Positions 1 through 8,825 of a stretch of 64,000 nt of DNA are shown piece after piece. Where the stretch lies: positions 18,665-82,664 of the forward strand of contig NZ_LBBT01000184.1 of assembly GCF_001006285.1 (NCBI RefSeq). Direction: 5' to 3'. The notes beneath the pieces were generated by a model. The model ran no database searches, was not told the origin of the DNA, and saw nothing but the letters and a program-made list of their open reading frames with translations. Source of the DNA: Paraclostridium benzoelyticum (GTDB lineage: Bacteria; Bacillota; Clostridia; Peptostreptococcales; Peptostreptococcaceae). Position 1 is the first letter of the stretch. The number at the start of each line of letters is the position of its first letter. The position numbers and the translations under genes are program-made.

Positions 1-81
1 CTTAATAACCTCTCTGATTTATCTAAATTAATATAAGTTTATATTAGTACAAGTATGTATTTCAGTCAAATTATTAAAATA

Positions 82-705
82 TTAATTTTCTTCTACCATA
101 TATCTAAGAACAGTTTTTAATTTTCCGACTTCAGTCTTTCTAAAATCTGAAAGATATATTTCTCTATGAGCTTTTGTTTTTATCTTTAAATTATTTTCAT
201 TGCAAAACTCTTCCATAGCTGAAAAAGTTCTTGGTTCATCATCATAAGGTCCAACGTGAAGCATTTGTACTGAAGTTCCTTCTTTAATATTTTTAAGCTC
301 TACTTTTTCTAATAATGGATTTAATTTTTTCTTTTTTGCAATATCCATAGCTATATTGAAAACTTCTTCATTTACAAATTCAGGTTGTCTAATCATTAAT
401 GTGTAAACTAGCTCATCCTTGTTAAGGACTTCTTCAGCTCTGCCTTTTTCAGTTAGGTCCCATATTCCTTCTAATGGATATACTGTGTATTCAAAATATC
501 CTTCTGGGGTAATACCTTTTTTAGGCATCATTCTTATTGCATAAGCTAGCGAGTATAGAGTTTCTATAGCTTTTGAGAATCCTTCACTATTTGGGTTTCC
601 TTGGCCTTTTAGAGTTAGGAATTTGAATTCAGGTATTTCTACTAGTTGAGGTTTTTCTTTTGGTATATAATATTCTTTTTGTTTTTTTCTCCATTCATGT
701 TTCAT
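82..705 (-). CDS. GyrI-like small-molecule-binding domain protein
   Basis: A 207-residue soluble protein with the GyrI-like (SOUL/BmrR effector-type) fold expected to bind a small ligand. Supporting stretches are the N-terminal KPQLVEIPEFKFLTLKGQGNP, a central YTVYPLEGIW segment and a C-terminal GTSVQMLHVGPYDDEP followed by the HREIYLSDFRKT segment typical of standalone GyrI-like proteins. The start is well placed behind an AAGGAGG-type site. It has no DNA-binding domain, so it is a free ligand-binding protein and not a MerR/AraC regulator. It stands alone, with a GNAT gene upstream on the same strand. The ligand is unknown; toxin or drug binding is only the family-level expectation. Confidence 0.8.
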   Translation of the reverse strand: MKHEWRKKQKEYYIPKEKPQLVEIPEFKFLTLKGQGNPNSEGFSKAIETLYSLAYAIRMMPKKGITPEGYFEYTVYPLEGIWDLTEKGRAEEVLNKDELVYTLMIRQPEFVNEEVFNIAMDIAKKKKLNPLLEKVELKNIKEGTSVQMLHVGPYDDEPRTFSAMEEFCNENNLKIKTKAHREIYLSDFRKTEVGKLKTVLRYMVEEN

Positions 706-756
706 GAATATCGCCTCCTTTATTATTACTATTTTATACTTTTTTATAGAATTTTC

Positions 757-1152
757 TTATTTTCTCTTCATGCCACAAGCTTCTGGCTCTACATATTCAA
801 ATTTAAATTTTGAATATAGTTTATCAGCAGGTTTATTTGCAATTAAACAAACATATGCATGTTCGTCAGTATTTTGTTCTAAATAAGTATCAATTTCTTT
901 CATAATTGTCTGCCCAAAACCTTGTCCTTGATACTTAGGATCTACCATAATGTCAGAAATAACATAAGTTATTCCTTTATCACCAACGATTCTTCCAAAT
1001 CCAATCAAATCGTTGTTATCCCATAAAGAAACTATAAATAATGAATTTTTCAAAGCTATTTCTGATTTTATTAAATCTTTTTCTCCCATTCCTGTTCTTA
1101 GCCTTAGCGAAATATATTCTATTGCTGATGGTGGCGTGTATCTTATATCCAT
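757..1152 (-). CDS. GNAT family N-acetyltransferase
   Basis: A 131-residue single-domain GNAT acetyltransferase that would transfer acetyl from acetyl-CoA to an amine. The acetyl-CoA binding motif A is visible around residues 70-85 (IMVDPKYQGQGFGQTIMKEI, with the Q/R-x-x-G-x-G/A pattern). The C-terminal half ends in KFEYVEPEACGMKRK, like many small stand-alone GNATs. The start codon follows an AGAGGAGG ribosome site. It lies 51 bases from the GyrI-like gene on the same strand and they may share a transcript. The substrate cannot be told from sequence. Confidence 0.85.
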   Translation of the reverse strand: MDIRYTPPSAIEYISLRLRTGMGEKDLIKSEIALKNSLFIVSLWDNNDLIGFGRIVGDKGITYVISDIMVDPKYQGQGFGQTIMKEIDTYLEQNTDEHAYVCLIANKPADKLYSKFKFEYVEPEACGMKRK

Positions 1153-1307
1153 ATTTTTAACCTCCTCTGTGTATTTAGATTTAACTATCCAGCTATAATA
1201 GTATTATTTAATATTGTATATTAGTTTTTATTTATTTTACCATCTATTCTATCTGAAGTTTTACTCGTTTTTCTAAAATATAGTCTAACTTCGTTGTTAG
1301 TTAGTAC

Positions 1308-1350
1308 AATAAAAAAGGACATCTTCTATTTTTCAGACGTCCTTTTACCA
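1308..1350 (-). terminator. Intrinsic terminator
   Basis: Inverted repeat AAAAGGAC / GTCCTTTT around a loop, with A/T runs on both sides. It sits just downstream of the GH13 gene and would end the sugar operon; its T-tract also works in the plus direction. Confidence 0.6.
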
Positions 1351-1371
1351 ATATTTAAATGATAATTTTTT

Positions 1372-3066
1372 TTACTTAACTTTTATCCACGCAAATCCAT
1401 ATGGTTTTAAAGTTAATTTTCCATCTATTCTTGATTCATCTAATATATTTACTCCTCTAACACCACAGTCTAATGTCTTTTCTTTAGATGTAATATTTAC
1501 TATATATAAAATTTTTTCATTAGTTTCTTTATTTTCACGCTCTAATGAAAATATTTCATTTCCAAAATCTAATACTTTTTGAGTTCCATATGGAGAAAAT
1601 GCACTCTCTGACTTTCTTGTATCTATTAATTTCTTGAATTTTGTAAATATCTTATTTCTTCTACTATCACTTTCCAACTCCTCACAAATCCTATTATACT
1701 CTAGCTTCTCTCTGTTTATTCTTCTATTAATTCCAGATTCTTCTACTCCTTTATAATAATTCCTTGATCCTAATAATGAGTGATAGTATATAGCTGGGAC
1801 TCCTATAAAAGATAATAATAAAGAATGAGCTGACAATATCTTTTGTACTTGTAAATCCTCTTCTATATCCTCATCTTTATTTAAAAGAGCATCTAAATAA
1901 TTTATGTTTAACTCATAAACTGACTTTGTACCATCTTCATTATTTTTATATGATACTCTACCACCATTAGTTATAGTTTTATCTACTAATACTTGTTTTT
2001 CTTCTTCCGTAAGTATTCCTTCAGTAGGTCTCATCCCTATACCATCATGACTTGATAAAAAATTAAAGTAAGTTGCCTTGTCAGATACTTTATCTATAGT
2101 ACTTGCCCAATTTGTTAGCTTTGTTGAATCATGTTCAGTAAAAGCATGAAGTGTAAGCGGTGGCAATGCAAATTGGTAAACCATATGAGCTTCATTTTTT
2201 GTGTCACCAAAGTAACTTATATTTTCTAAATGTGGTACATTAGTTTCTGTTATTATTTGAGTGTTAGGTTTAAAATAGTCTAATATTATTCTCCATAATT
2301 GTATTATCATATGAGTTTGAGGAAGATGTATACAGCTAGTTCCTGATTCTTTCCATAAAAATCCTATAGCATCTAGTCTTATAGATGTTGCTCCATTTAA
2401 AGCATAGTTTAGTAGAATTTCTGTAGTTTCTATAAGAACAGGGAAATACTTTATATTTATATCTATCTGATCTTCACTAAATGTAGTCCATGCAGTTTTA
2501 GTTCCATTTTTACTTTCATACTCGTGTATAAGTGGAGAAGTCCTAGGTCTTACTACCTTTGAATAATCAAATGTTTCATCTTTTGGTATAAAATAATTTT
2601 GATATTTTTCTTCTCCATTTAAATAGCCTTTAAACCAGTTACTACTTTTTGATATGTGATTTGCTACAAAATCATACATAAGTCTATAATCTTTAGATAT
2701 CATATTTATATTATCCCAGTTTCCTAATTTTTCATCTATTTTCATATAGTCAACAACTGAAAAACCATCATCAGATGTATACTCAAACATAGGTAATATA
2801 TGAATGTCTGTTATGCTATCTCCTACTTTATTGTTTAAAAACTTATTTAAAGAATCTATAGTAGGCATACCTTCTTCATATATACTATCACCGTAAGTTA
2901 TTAAGTATATATTTTTCTCAGATATGTCCTCTACCTTGTCAAAACATTTACCTTCAAATTTTTCTATTGTAGACTTCATTATTTCAAAAAATTCTGGCTT
3001 ATATTCTTCTTTATATATAGACTTAATTTTTTCTTCTATGTTTTTTAAAAGCATATTCTTATCCAT
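1372..3066 (-). CDS. GH13_18 sugar phosphorylase, probably glucosylglycerate phosphorylase type
   Basis: A 564-residue alpha-amylase-superfamily enzyme of the sucrose-phosphorylase subfamily. The nucleophile Asp232 lies in SIRLDAIGF, the acid/base Glu274 in IITETNVPH and the third carboxylate Asp340 in FLSSHDGIGM. The family cleaves a glucoside with phosphate to give glucose 1-phosphate. Classical sucrose phosphorylases are about 490-505 residues; the longer size fits the glucosylglycerate phosphorylase branch (E. coli YcjM type), and so do the mannosylglycerate-type neighbours. It overlaps the upstream GH38 gene by 8 bases, and its ribosome site lies inside that gene's end, so the two are translationally coupled. 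Sucrose phosphorylase is the main alternative. The substrate is inferred from context. Confidence 0.75.
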   Translation of the reverse strand: MDKNMLLKNIEEKIKSIYKEEYKPEFFEIMKSTIEKFEGKCFDKVEDISEKNIYLITYGDSIYEEGMPTIDSLNKFLNNKVGDSITDIHILPMFEYTSDDGFSVVDYMKIDEKLGNWDNINMISKDYRLMYDFVANHISKSSNWFKGYLNGEEKYQNYFIPKDETFDYSKVVRPRTSPLIHEYESKNGTKTAWTTFSEDQIDINIKYFPVLIETTEILLNYALNGATSIRLDAIGFLWKESGTSCIHLPQTHMIIQLWRIILDYFKPNTQIITETNVPHLENISYFGDTKNEAHMVYQFALPPLTLHAFTEHDSTKLTNWASTIDKVSDKATYFNFLSSHDGIGMRPTEGILTEEEKQVLVDKTITNGGRVSYKNNEDGTKSVYELNINYLDALLNKDEDIEEDLQVQKILSAHSLLLSFIGVPAIYYHSLLGSRNYYKGVEESGINRRINREKLEYNRICEELESDSRRNKIFTKFKKLIDTRKSESAFSPYGTQKVLDFGNEIFSLERENKETNEKILYIVNITSKEKTLDCGVRGVNILDESRIDGKLTLKPYGFAWIKVK

Positions 3067-5722
3067 GGTGTTTTCCTCCTAGTAACTTTAATGTCACATA
3101 TCCTTTAGGGTTTATCTTTATTTTGCTATTTAAACTTTCTAATTCTTTTTCATACAAGTTAGTTATTATTATATCTTTTATATAATCACTATTTATACTT
3201 ACTTCCTTAGTTGTAGCCGTTGGATTAAATAATCTTACTATTATACCATCTTTTTCATATGCTTCTTTACATACACTCATAAATATATCTTCATTATTTA
3301 TGCTAAATAAACTATAATTTGATAGGTTAATAGTATGATTTTTAGGTATTTCAAACCTTTCTAACCTTTCTTCAAAAAGATTTAAATCTTGCTTCTGATA
3401 TGATGTGTATTTGTTTATAAATCTGTCCGTTACTTCAAATAACTCTGATACATCTTCATTAGATACATTAAAGTATATTGCATATTCAAATTTCATGCTC
3501 TTAATAAGCTCTGCATCCTTAGTATAAACTACTTTATTATTTATCCCCGATGCTCTTCCAGGTCTCCAGGCTAAGTTGTCTCTTCCTAATACTCCAACAC
3601 TTCTATATAAAGTAAGTGCTATCTTTTTATCTTCTAAAACTTCATATTCCTTTATCCCCTTTGTTATTAATCCAAACGCATTATTATCATTTCTAAGTGC
3701 AACAAAGTTTTCTAATCCATATATGCATACTGGCTTTTCTGCAAATTTTCTTTCAATCCAAGTATCTAAATACTTATTATGATTTTGTCTTTTTATCGCA
3801 GAGAATCCTTGATCGCTTAATGAAAAGTTTGAATTTATATTTGTATTGTGCACTACTCTTAGTCTATGATCTTTAATATTGTTATCTATATCATGTGAAA
3901 CTCTTATAAAGTTTTCACCTTTTCTCATTTCTATTTTTGTTAATATTTCTAATGTTTTAGATTTTTCATTTATCTTTCTTTCTTTTATATCAAAAGGCAC
4001 AACTATTTCATGGTTTAATATCATAGTTTGTACCAAATCACTTTTACATACCTCTATCAAATTAGCTTCTGTTGATAATATATTTTCATCTGAGTCTAAT
4101 GGTGAAAAATCATACGAATCTCCGTAATCTCCACAATTTTCAAAGTAAATCAGGTTATCTATTTTTTCTTTAGTAAGTTTATTAACTAATTCTAAGTTAT
4201 TCTCGTTAAAAGTTAATTTGTATATATCATTTTCTATGCTTCGGTCTTTAGATTCCAATAATTTTGACCCTAAATTTTTATTATCTTCGCTAACTATTAA
4301 GGTAGTAAATCCCATAGCTTTTATATTTACACCAGATATTCTCACTTCAGTTCTATAGTATCCTTGTAGCTCTACTTCTTTTTCTCCTTCAGCAGTTACT
4401 AATACCTGTTTTCCTCCACTTATCTTTTCTTGATTATTTATAGTAAATTCTAAAGACTCTCCATCTAAAGTTTTTATTTCTATATTTTTTTCATTAGTAA
4501 ATACTACAGACTCAATTATTTCGTTCATATCCTTAGCCTTAGTATTGAATACTAATAATAAATCATCTCTATTTAAATGTTTGCTCACTGCTATTGTAAT
4601 TTGCTTTTTAATAATATTTATTAATCCATCACACATTCTATTAACTTTTTCAAGTCTTGCAATGATATCCCTATTTGTATCATCTGAATTGCATCCACCT
4701 ATACTATCATGGGCATGAGCATCAAACAGTAACTTCCACATAACGTCTAACCATCTTGATTTGTAACTTATTCCTAATGACTTTCCTATAACACCTAATG
4801 GCTCTAGTACGTAAAGTATTTTATTTTCTACTAATGTGTTTAAATATTTTATGTCATATCTTTGAGATTTTATAGTATTGTGTATTCTTGATTTTTCACA
4901 TGCTATAAGTTCTCCGTATATTTCATTTTTAAAATCTTTAACCCAAGTATCATTCATAAACGTCTCATAATCAGATAATACAAATTCATAAATATCTTGC
5001 TTTTCATTTAATTCTTTTATAATTTGAGGAAAATTCTCTCTTACTAAAACTTGATCTCCCCCAGATGGTAAAAGCAAATTATCACAATCCTTATTTAAAC
5101 TTTCTAGCTTTTTAAGCATAGGTATCAGCTTACCATATATATACTCATCATCAGAAGCTAAAAATTTACCTGGTCCATACCCTAAATAAATATTGTTCGC
5201 TCTTATACTTTCATTATCAGGAGATACCCACTTAAAGTTTAAATTCTTCTTTAAGTCATCGGTGTATAAACCTCTTTGTAATATACTGTCTTCTATTCCA
5301 AATCCCTTAAATATAGATGGTAAATATGCATTTTGCCCAAATATATCTGGAAGATATCCTACATTCATACTATGACCGTATTCATTTCCTAGTCTTGTTC
5401 CATATAAAAGGTTCCTAATTATAGATTCTTTGTTTACTAATATAGAATCTGTTTGAGTATACCAAGGACCAACAAATATCCTTTTATCTCTTACCAGTTC
5501 TTTAAGCCTTTTCTTTTCTTCTGGATATAACTTTATTAGCTCCTCTACAACTGATAACTGTGCATCAAAAGTATAAGATTTAAAGTCTTTATTATTTTCA
5601 AGTACATCCATTAAATATGGCATGTTTTCACCTAACAATATATTTGAATCTTCTATTGTAAAGTACCACTCTCTATCCCAGTGAGAATGAGGTACCACAT
5701 ATACTTTTTTCTTATTATTCAT
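3059..5722 (-). CDS. mngB: GH38 alpha-mannosidase, MngB-like
   Basis: An 887-residue cytoplasmic glycoside hydrolase of family 38, the size of E. coli MngB. The metal-binding HSHWDREW lies at residues 12-19, the catalytic Asp in GYLPDIFGQ near residue 126, and the second metal cluster in DAHAHDSIGGCNSDDTN. I start at the second ATG because the GGAGGAAG ribosome site overlaps the first one. In the MngB pathway the enzyme splits 2-O-(6-phospho-mannosyl)-glycerate, delivered by the PTS, into mannose 6-phosphate and glycerate. The PTS gene is immediately upstream and a GH13_18 phosphorylase overlaps its 3' end, forming one operon. The exact substrate is inferred from the neighbours; other GH38 enzymes act on other alpha-mannosides. 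Confidence 0.85.
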   Translation of the reverse strand: MNNKKKVYVVPHSHWDREWYFTIEDSNILLGENMPYLMDVLENNKDFKSYTFDAQLSVVEELIKLYPEEKKRLKELVRDKRIFVGPWYTQTDSILVNKESIIRNLLYGTRLGNEYGHSMNVGYLPDIFGQNAYLPSIFKGFGIEDSILQRGLYTDDLKKNLNFKWVSPDNESIRANNIYLGYGPGKFLASDDEYIYGKLIPMLKKLESLNKDCDNLLLPSGGDQVLVRENFPQIIKELNEKQDIYEFVLSDYETFMNDTWVKDFKNEIYGELIACEKSRIHNTIKSQRYDIKYLNTLVENKILYVLEPLGVIGKSLGISYKSRWLDVMWKLLFDAHAHDSIGGCNSDDTNRDIIARLEKVNRMCDGLINIIKKQITIAVSKHLNRDDLLLVFNTKAKDMNEIIESVVFTNEKNIEIKTLDGESLEFTINNQEKISGGKQVLVTAEGEKEVELQGYYRTEVRISGVNIKAMGFTTLIVSEDNKNLGSKLLESKDRSIENDIYKLTFNENNLELVNKLTKEKIDNLIYFENCGDYGDSYDFSPLDSDENILSTEANLIEVCKSDLVQTMILNHEIVVPFDIKERKINEKSKTLEILTKIEMRKGENFIRVSHDIDNNIKDHRLRVVHNTNINSNFSLSDQGFSAIKRQNHNKYLDTWIERKFAEKPVCIYGLENFVALRNDNNAFGLITKGIKEYEVLEDKKIALTLYRSVGVLGRDNLAWRPGRASGINNKVVYTKDAELIKSMKFEYAIYFNVSNEDVSELFEVTDRFINKYTSYQKQDLNLFEERLERFEIPKNHTINLSNYSLFSINNEDIFMSVCKEAYEKDGIIVRLFNPTATTKEVSINSDYIKDIIITNLYEKELESLNSKIKINPKGYVTLKLLGGKHHG

Positions 5723-5778
5723 ATCTTCCTCCATTTAAAATATTGATATTTTTAAATAATCTTCAATTTTTAAAAATA

Positions 5779-5815
5779 GGAATTATCCAAAACTAATTTA
5801 ATTTTGAATAATTCC
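5779..5815 (-). promoter_or_regulatory. Intergenic hairpin between PTS and mannosidase genes
   Basis: Fourteen-base arms GGAATTATCCAAAA and TTTTGAATAATTCC (one mismatch) around a 9-base loop, in the 101-base gap between the PTS stop and the mannosidase start. On the minus strand the stem is followed by CTATTTTTAAAAA, a weak T-tract. It could be a partial terminator or an mRNA-stabilising/processing stem that sets the transporter-to-enzyme ratio. Confidence 0.5.
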
Positions 5816-5823
5816 CCCTTTAA

Positions 5824-7806
5824 TTAAGATATTTTTCTCATACTATCATCTGAGTTCTTAGCTTCTTCTTTCTTTATTAAATAGAATCTAATAAATATAT
5901 TAGCTAATGCTATAAACATACAACCTACTACTAACCCTAATATATAAGCCCATAAATTCTCTACTAAAGGCCATCCCCATATAGCTGGCAATGGATTCCA
6001 TTGAACTGCCCCTAACATTACAGCTGTTGTCGAACCTATTATAGCCCCTATTACATTTATAGGTATTGTTATTAATGGGTTCTTTAACATGAAAGGTATA
6101 GCACCTTCACTTATTGCAATTAATCCAAGTAATATAGATGTATTTCCTACTACTCTTAAATTTTCATCAAATACTCTTCTCTTAACTATATATTTATCTA
6201 AAACAGTAGCTAATCCTAAACCTATTGGAGGTATTACTATAGCTAGTACTCTTCCTGTTAATGGGAATATACTGTCTGCTGCAAGACCTATTGCGATTGC
6301 TCCTGCTGCCTTATTTATTGGTCCTCCTAAGTCAAATGCTGTACATCCTGCTATTATTGCAGTTAATGCTATCGTCGAACCTGTTCCAAAAGATGCTATT
6401 ACATTTGATAACCAACCATTTAATCCGCCAAATATAGGATCTACTAAATAGAAGTTTAATAAAAATACTACTAGTACAGATATTCCTGGTAATAAAAACA
6501 TTGGTTTCATTGCTTGTAAATTTTTATTTAATTTTATTTTTTCATTTAAAAACTTAGTTACATATCCTGAAACTAAACCTAGTATTAAAGCTCCTAGGAA
6601 ACCTGAAGGTACTCCACCCTCAACTCCCCAAAATGTAAAATGTAATCCACCTGCAAAAGCACCACCCATAAATCCTGGTACTAACCCTGGTCTATCAGCA
6701 ATTGAATATGCTACATATGCGGCAAATATTGGGTAGATAAATTTAAATATCATTCCACCAAACTTATCTAAATATCCTAGCAGCGCATAAAGTTGATTTC
6801 CACTTTGTGTTAAAGTATCCATATTATCTATTTGTCCTAATCCCATTGCTGCTAACTTAGCAATCCCCATCATAAGTCCTGCTGCAACTATTACAGGAAT
6901 CATATAAGATATACCTGTCATTACAGCTTCTACCATTTCTTTTAATATACCTTGCTTAGCTCCTGAATCAGATGAAGCCGCTACTTCCTCATTAGAAACT
7001 TCTACTTTCCCATCTGGATTTTCTAATACTTTTGTTAGCAATTTTTCTGCATTCTTTAAAGGCTCTGCAACCCTAACTTTTACAAATTGCTTCCCTTGAT
7101 ATCTTTCCATATTTTTAACTGCAACATCACTAGCAAATATTACTCCAGCTGCTTCTTCTATTTGTACTTTAGTATGTCTATCTTCTATACCATTAGCTCC
7201 TTGTTTCTCCGTTATAACCTTTATTCCCATCTTTTTACCTGCTTTTTCTAATGCTTCAGCAGACATATAGGTATGAGCTATACCAGCTGCACATGCAGTT
7301 ATAGCTAGTACAGTTTTTGTATATGTTTTATCTTCTTTACTTTCTTTCTTTTCACTATTCAAGTTCATTAAAAATTCTTTAGAATCTTTAGCCGTTCTTA
7401 AAGAATTGTAAAACTCTTCATTCATTAATGATACAGATAATTCCGATAGTAATTTTAAGTGAGTAGAACCCTCTTCTGCCTTAGGTATAGCTAATAAAAA
7501 TATTAAATCAACTTCATTATTTTCATCTATACTCTCCCAATCAGATATTTTATTGTTTAATCTAGCTACTGCAAAAGCAGCTTTATTTACTGATTCACAC
7601 TTACCATGAGGTATTGCTAATCCTTTTTCTAATCCAGTTGGAGAATGTGCTTCTCTTTCCATTACAGTATTAAAAAACTCTTTTTGTGAACTAACGACAC
7701 CTTCAGAATAAAGTTTATCTATTAATAACTTTATCGCTTCTTCTTTTGTACAAACATTCAAATCTAGCATAATTAGATTCTTGTTAGTCATATTAGCTAA
7801 GTTCAT
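5824..7806 (-). CDS. mngA: PTS fructose-family EIIABC, probably mannosylglycerate-specific
   Basis: A 660-residue three-domain PTS transporter. The EIIA domain carries the phospho-His near residue 67 (GLAIPHGK). The EIIB domain has its phospho-Cys near residue 170 in ITACAAGIAHTYMSAE, and EIKQGANGIE-like sequence follows. A hydrophobic EIIC occupies roughly residue 290 to the end (YVAYSIADRPGLVPGF; CTAFDLGGPINKAAGAIAIG). Domain order and length match E. coli MngA, which imports and phosphorylates 2-O-mannosylglycerate. I start at the second ATG because the GGAGG site abuts the first. It heads the operon with the GH38 and GH13_18 genes. A cre-like sequence (AAAACGTTTA core) overlaps the ribosome-site region. 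A fructose PTS is the alternative, but the enzymes next to it argue against that. Confidence 0.82.
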   Translation of the reverse strand: MNLANMTNKNLIMLDLNVCTKEEAIKLLIDKLYSEGVVSSQKEFFNTVMEREAHSPTGLEKGLAIPHGKCESVNKAAFAVARLNNKISDWESIDENNEVDLIFLLAIPKAEEGSTHLKLLSELSVSLMNEEFYNSLRTAKDSKEFLMNLNSEKKESKEDKTYTKTVLAITACAAGIAHTYMSAEALEKAGKKMGIKVITEKQGANGIEDRHTKVQIEEAAGVIFASDVAVKNMERYQGKQFVKVRVAEPLKNAEKLLTKVLENPDGKVEVSNEEVAASSDSGAKQGILKEMVEAVMTGISYMIPVIVAAGLMMGIAKLAAMGLGQIDNMDTLTQSGNQLYALLGYLDKFGGMIFKFIYPIFAAYVAYSIADRPGLVPGFMGGAFAGGLHFTFWGVEGGVPSGFLGALILGLVSGYVTKFLNEKIKLNKNLQAMKPMFLLPGISVLVVFLLNFYLVDPIFGGLNGWLSNVIASFGTGSTIALTAIIAGCTAFDLGGPINKAAGAIAIGLAADSIFPLTGRVLAIVIPPIGLGLATVLDKYIVKRRVFDENLRVVGNTSILLGLIAISEGAIPFMLKNPLITIPINVIGAIIGSTTAVMLGAVQWNPLPAIWGWPLVENLWAYILGLVVGCMFIALANIFIRFYLIKKEEAKNSDDSMRKIS

Positions 7807-7817
7807 TTTCATCCTCC

Positions 7818-7833
7818 TATAAAACGTTTACTT
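7818..7833. promoter_or_regulatory. Possible catabolite-responsive element (cre-like)
   Basis: The sequence around AAAACGTTTA matches about 10 of 14 positions of a TGAAAACGTTTTCA-type cre and lies directly upstream of the PTS ribosome site. That placement suits a CcpA roadblock. The match is imperfect and in AT-rich DNA could be chance. Confidence 0.35.
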
Positions 7834-7870
7834 AAATATATCTTTAACTTATAATAGTATTATATATTAC

Positions 7871-7887
7871 AAGAAAAACATTTTCTT
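7871..7887. promoter_or_regulatory. Perfect palindrome 1, candidate RpiR operator
   Basis: AAGAAAA-ACA-TTTTCTT, perfect 7-base arms, in the divergent interval between the PTS operon and the RpiR gene. It is close to the likely PTS promoter (ATAATA/TATAAG boxes on the minus strand). It is 7 bases from a second, longer palindrome. Confidence 0.5.
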
Positions 7888-7894
7888 ATACATT

Positions 7895-7914
7895 AAAAGT
7901 ACATTTGTACTTTT
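7895..7914. promoter_or_regulatory. Perfect palindrome 2, candidate RpiR operator
   Basis: AAAAGTACATTTGTACTTTT: perfect 9-base arms around a 2-base centre, directly upstream of the RpiR gene's ribosome site. RpiR-family proteins bind such dyads next to the genes they control. A TTG inside this palindrome opens the frame furthest upstream but is unlikely to be the start. Confidence 0.6.
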
Positions 7915-7955
7915 TAATAAAAATAAAGGCGGTGATTAATATCAGTAGCTTTGTA

Positions 7956-8681
7956 ATGAAATTCTCACATAAATTAAATAATCTCAGTCATGCTGAAAAG
8001 CATATTTTTTACTACATAGATTCTAATATATCTCAATCAAAAAATTTGTCATTAACAGCTTTAGCTGAAATAAATAGCGTAAGTACTACTACCATAATAA
8101 GAATGTGTTCTAAATTAGGACTATCTGGATATTCTGAACTGAAACATATAATCAAAGATTTAGATAAAGAAGATTTCACTAAAGATAGAGAACAGCAAAT
8201 TAGTGATATCATAGCTAACTTAAATCAAAATATAGCAAATCTTAATACTACTAATATAAACAAATTAGCCAAAAGTATTAAAAATGCTAATAAAGTTGTA
8301 ATAGTAGCTGTAGGTTTATCAAAACCTATTGGAGAATATTTTTCTAAACTACTAATGCAAGTAAATAAAAATAGTTTTTATGTATATGAGTCTCATATGA
8401 TTGACTTGTTAGATCAAAATATACAATATGGAGACTTAGTTATCTTTGTATCTAATAGCGGTGAGACAAATACGTTAATTACTTCATGCGAAAAATTTAA
8501 ATATAAACAATTTACTACAGCAGCTATTATAAATAGACCCAAATCTAGACTATCAACACTGGTTGATATTCCTATTAATACAAGTTCTCAGCAAGTTAAA
8601 ATTTCCGGATATGATACTACCCCAAGGTCCACTCTATTGGTAGTAATAGATATATTATTTGAAACTTATCTAAATTTATAA
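7956..8681 (+). CDS. MurR/RpiR family transcriptional regulator
   Basis: About 241 residues. The N-terminal RpiR helix-turn-helix (KHIFYYIDSN to TALAEINSVSTTTIIRMCSKLG) is followed by a SIS sugar-phosphate-binding domain (KVVIVAVGLSKPIGEYFSKLL; VIFVSNSGETNTLI). It is divergent from the PTS/GH operon and is the obvious local regulator, sensing a phosphorylated sugar intermediate. E. coli uses a GntR-type MngR for this pathway, so the regulator family differs here. Start choice is uneasy: the best ribosome site (AAAGGCGGTG, 7925-7934) is about 20 bases before the first ATG, while in-frame ATT and ATC codons at 7935-7943 sit at normal spacing. A non-AUG start is possible. I give the first ATG as the conservative start. 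Confidence 0.8.
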   Translation: MKFSHKLNNLSHAEKHIFYYIDSNISQSKNLSLTALAEINSVSTTTIIRMCSKLGLSGYSELKHIIKDLDKEDFTKDREQQISDIIANLNQNIANLNTTNINKLAKSIKNANKVVIVAVGLSKPIGEYFSKLLMQVNKNSFYVYESHMIDLLDQNIQYGDLVIFVSNSGETNTLITSCEKFKYKQFTTAAIINRPKSRLSTLVDIPINTSSQQVKISGYDTTPRSTLLVVIDILFETYLNL

Positions 8682-8756
8682 TTTTTATCTTCTTAATAAT
8701 ATAAATATACGCTATGATTTTGTTATAATTATTCTATTGATTAATTTATAAAGAAA

Positions 8757-8790
8757 AAACACATTGAGTAGATTATCAATGTGTTTTCTT
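8757..8790. terminator. Bidirectional terminator of the CACATTGA family
   Basis: ACACATTGA / TCAATGTGT stem with A and T tracts, between the convergent RpiR gene and histidine kinase gene. It belongs to a set of near-identical stems at 15.5, 43.65 and 45.6 kb. Confidence 0.7.
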
Positions 8791-8825
8791 TTAATTTTAG
8801 ATATATTAATGATTTTAATTTTTAG

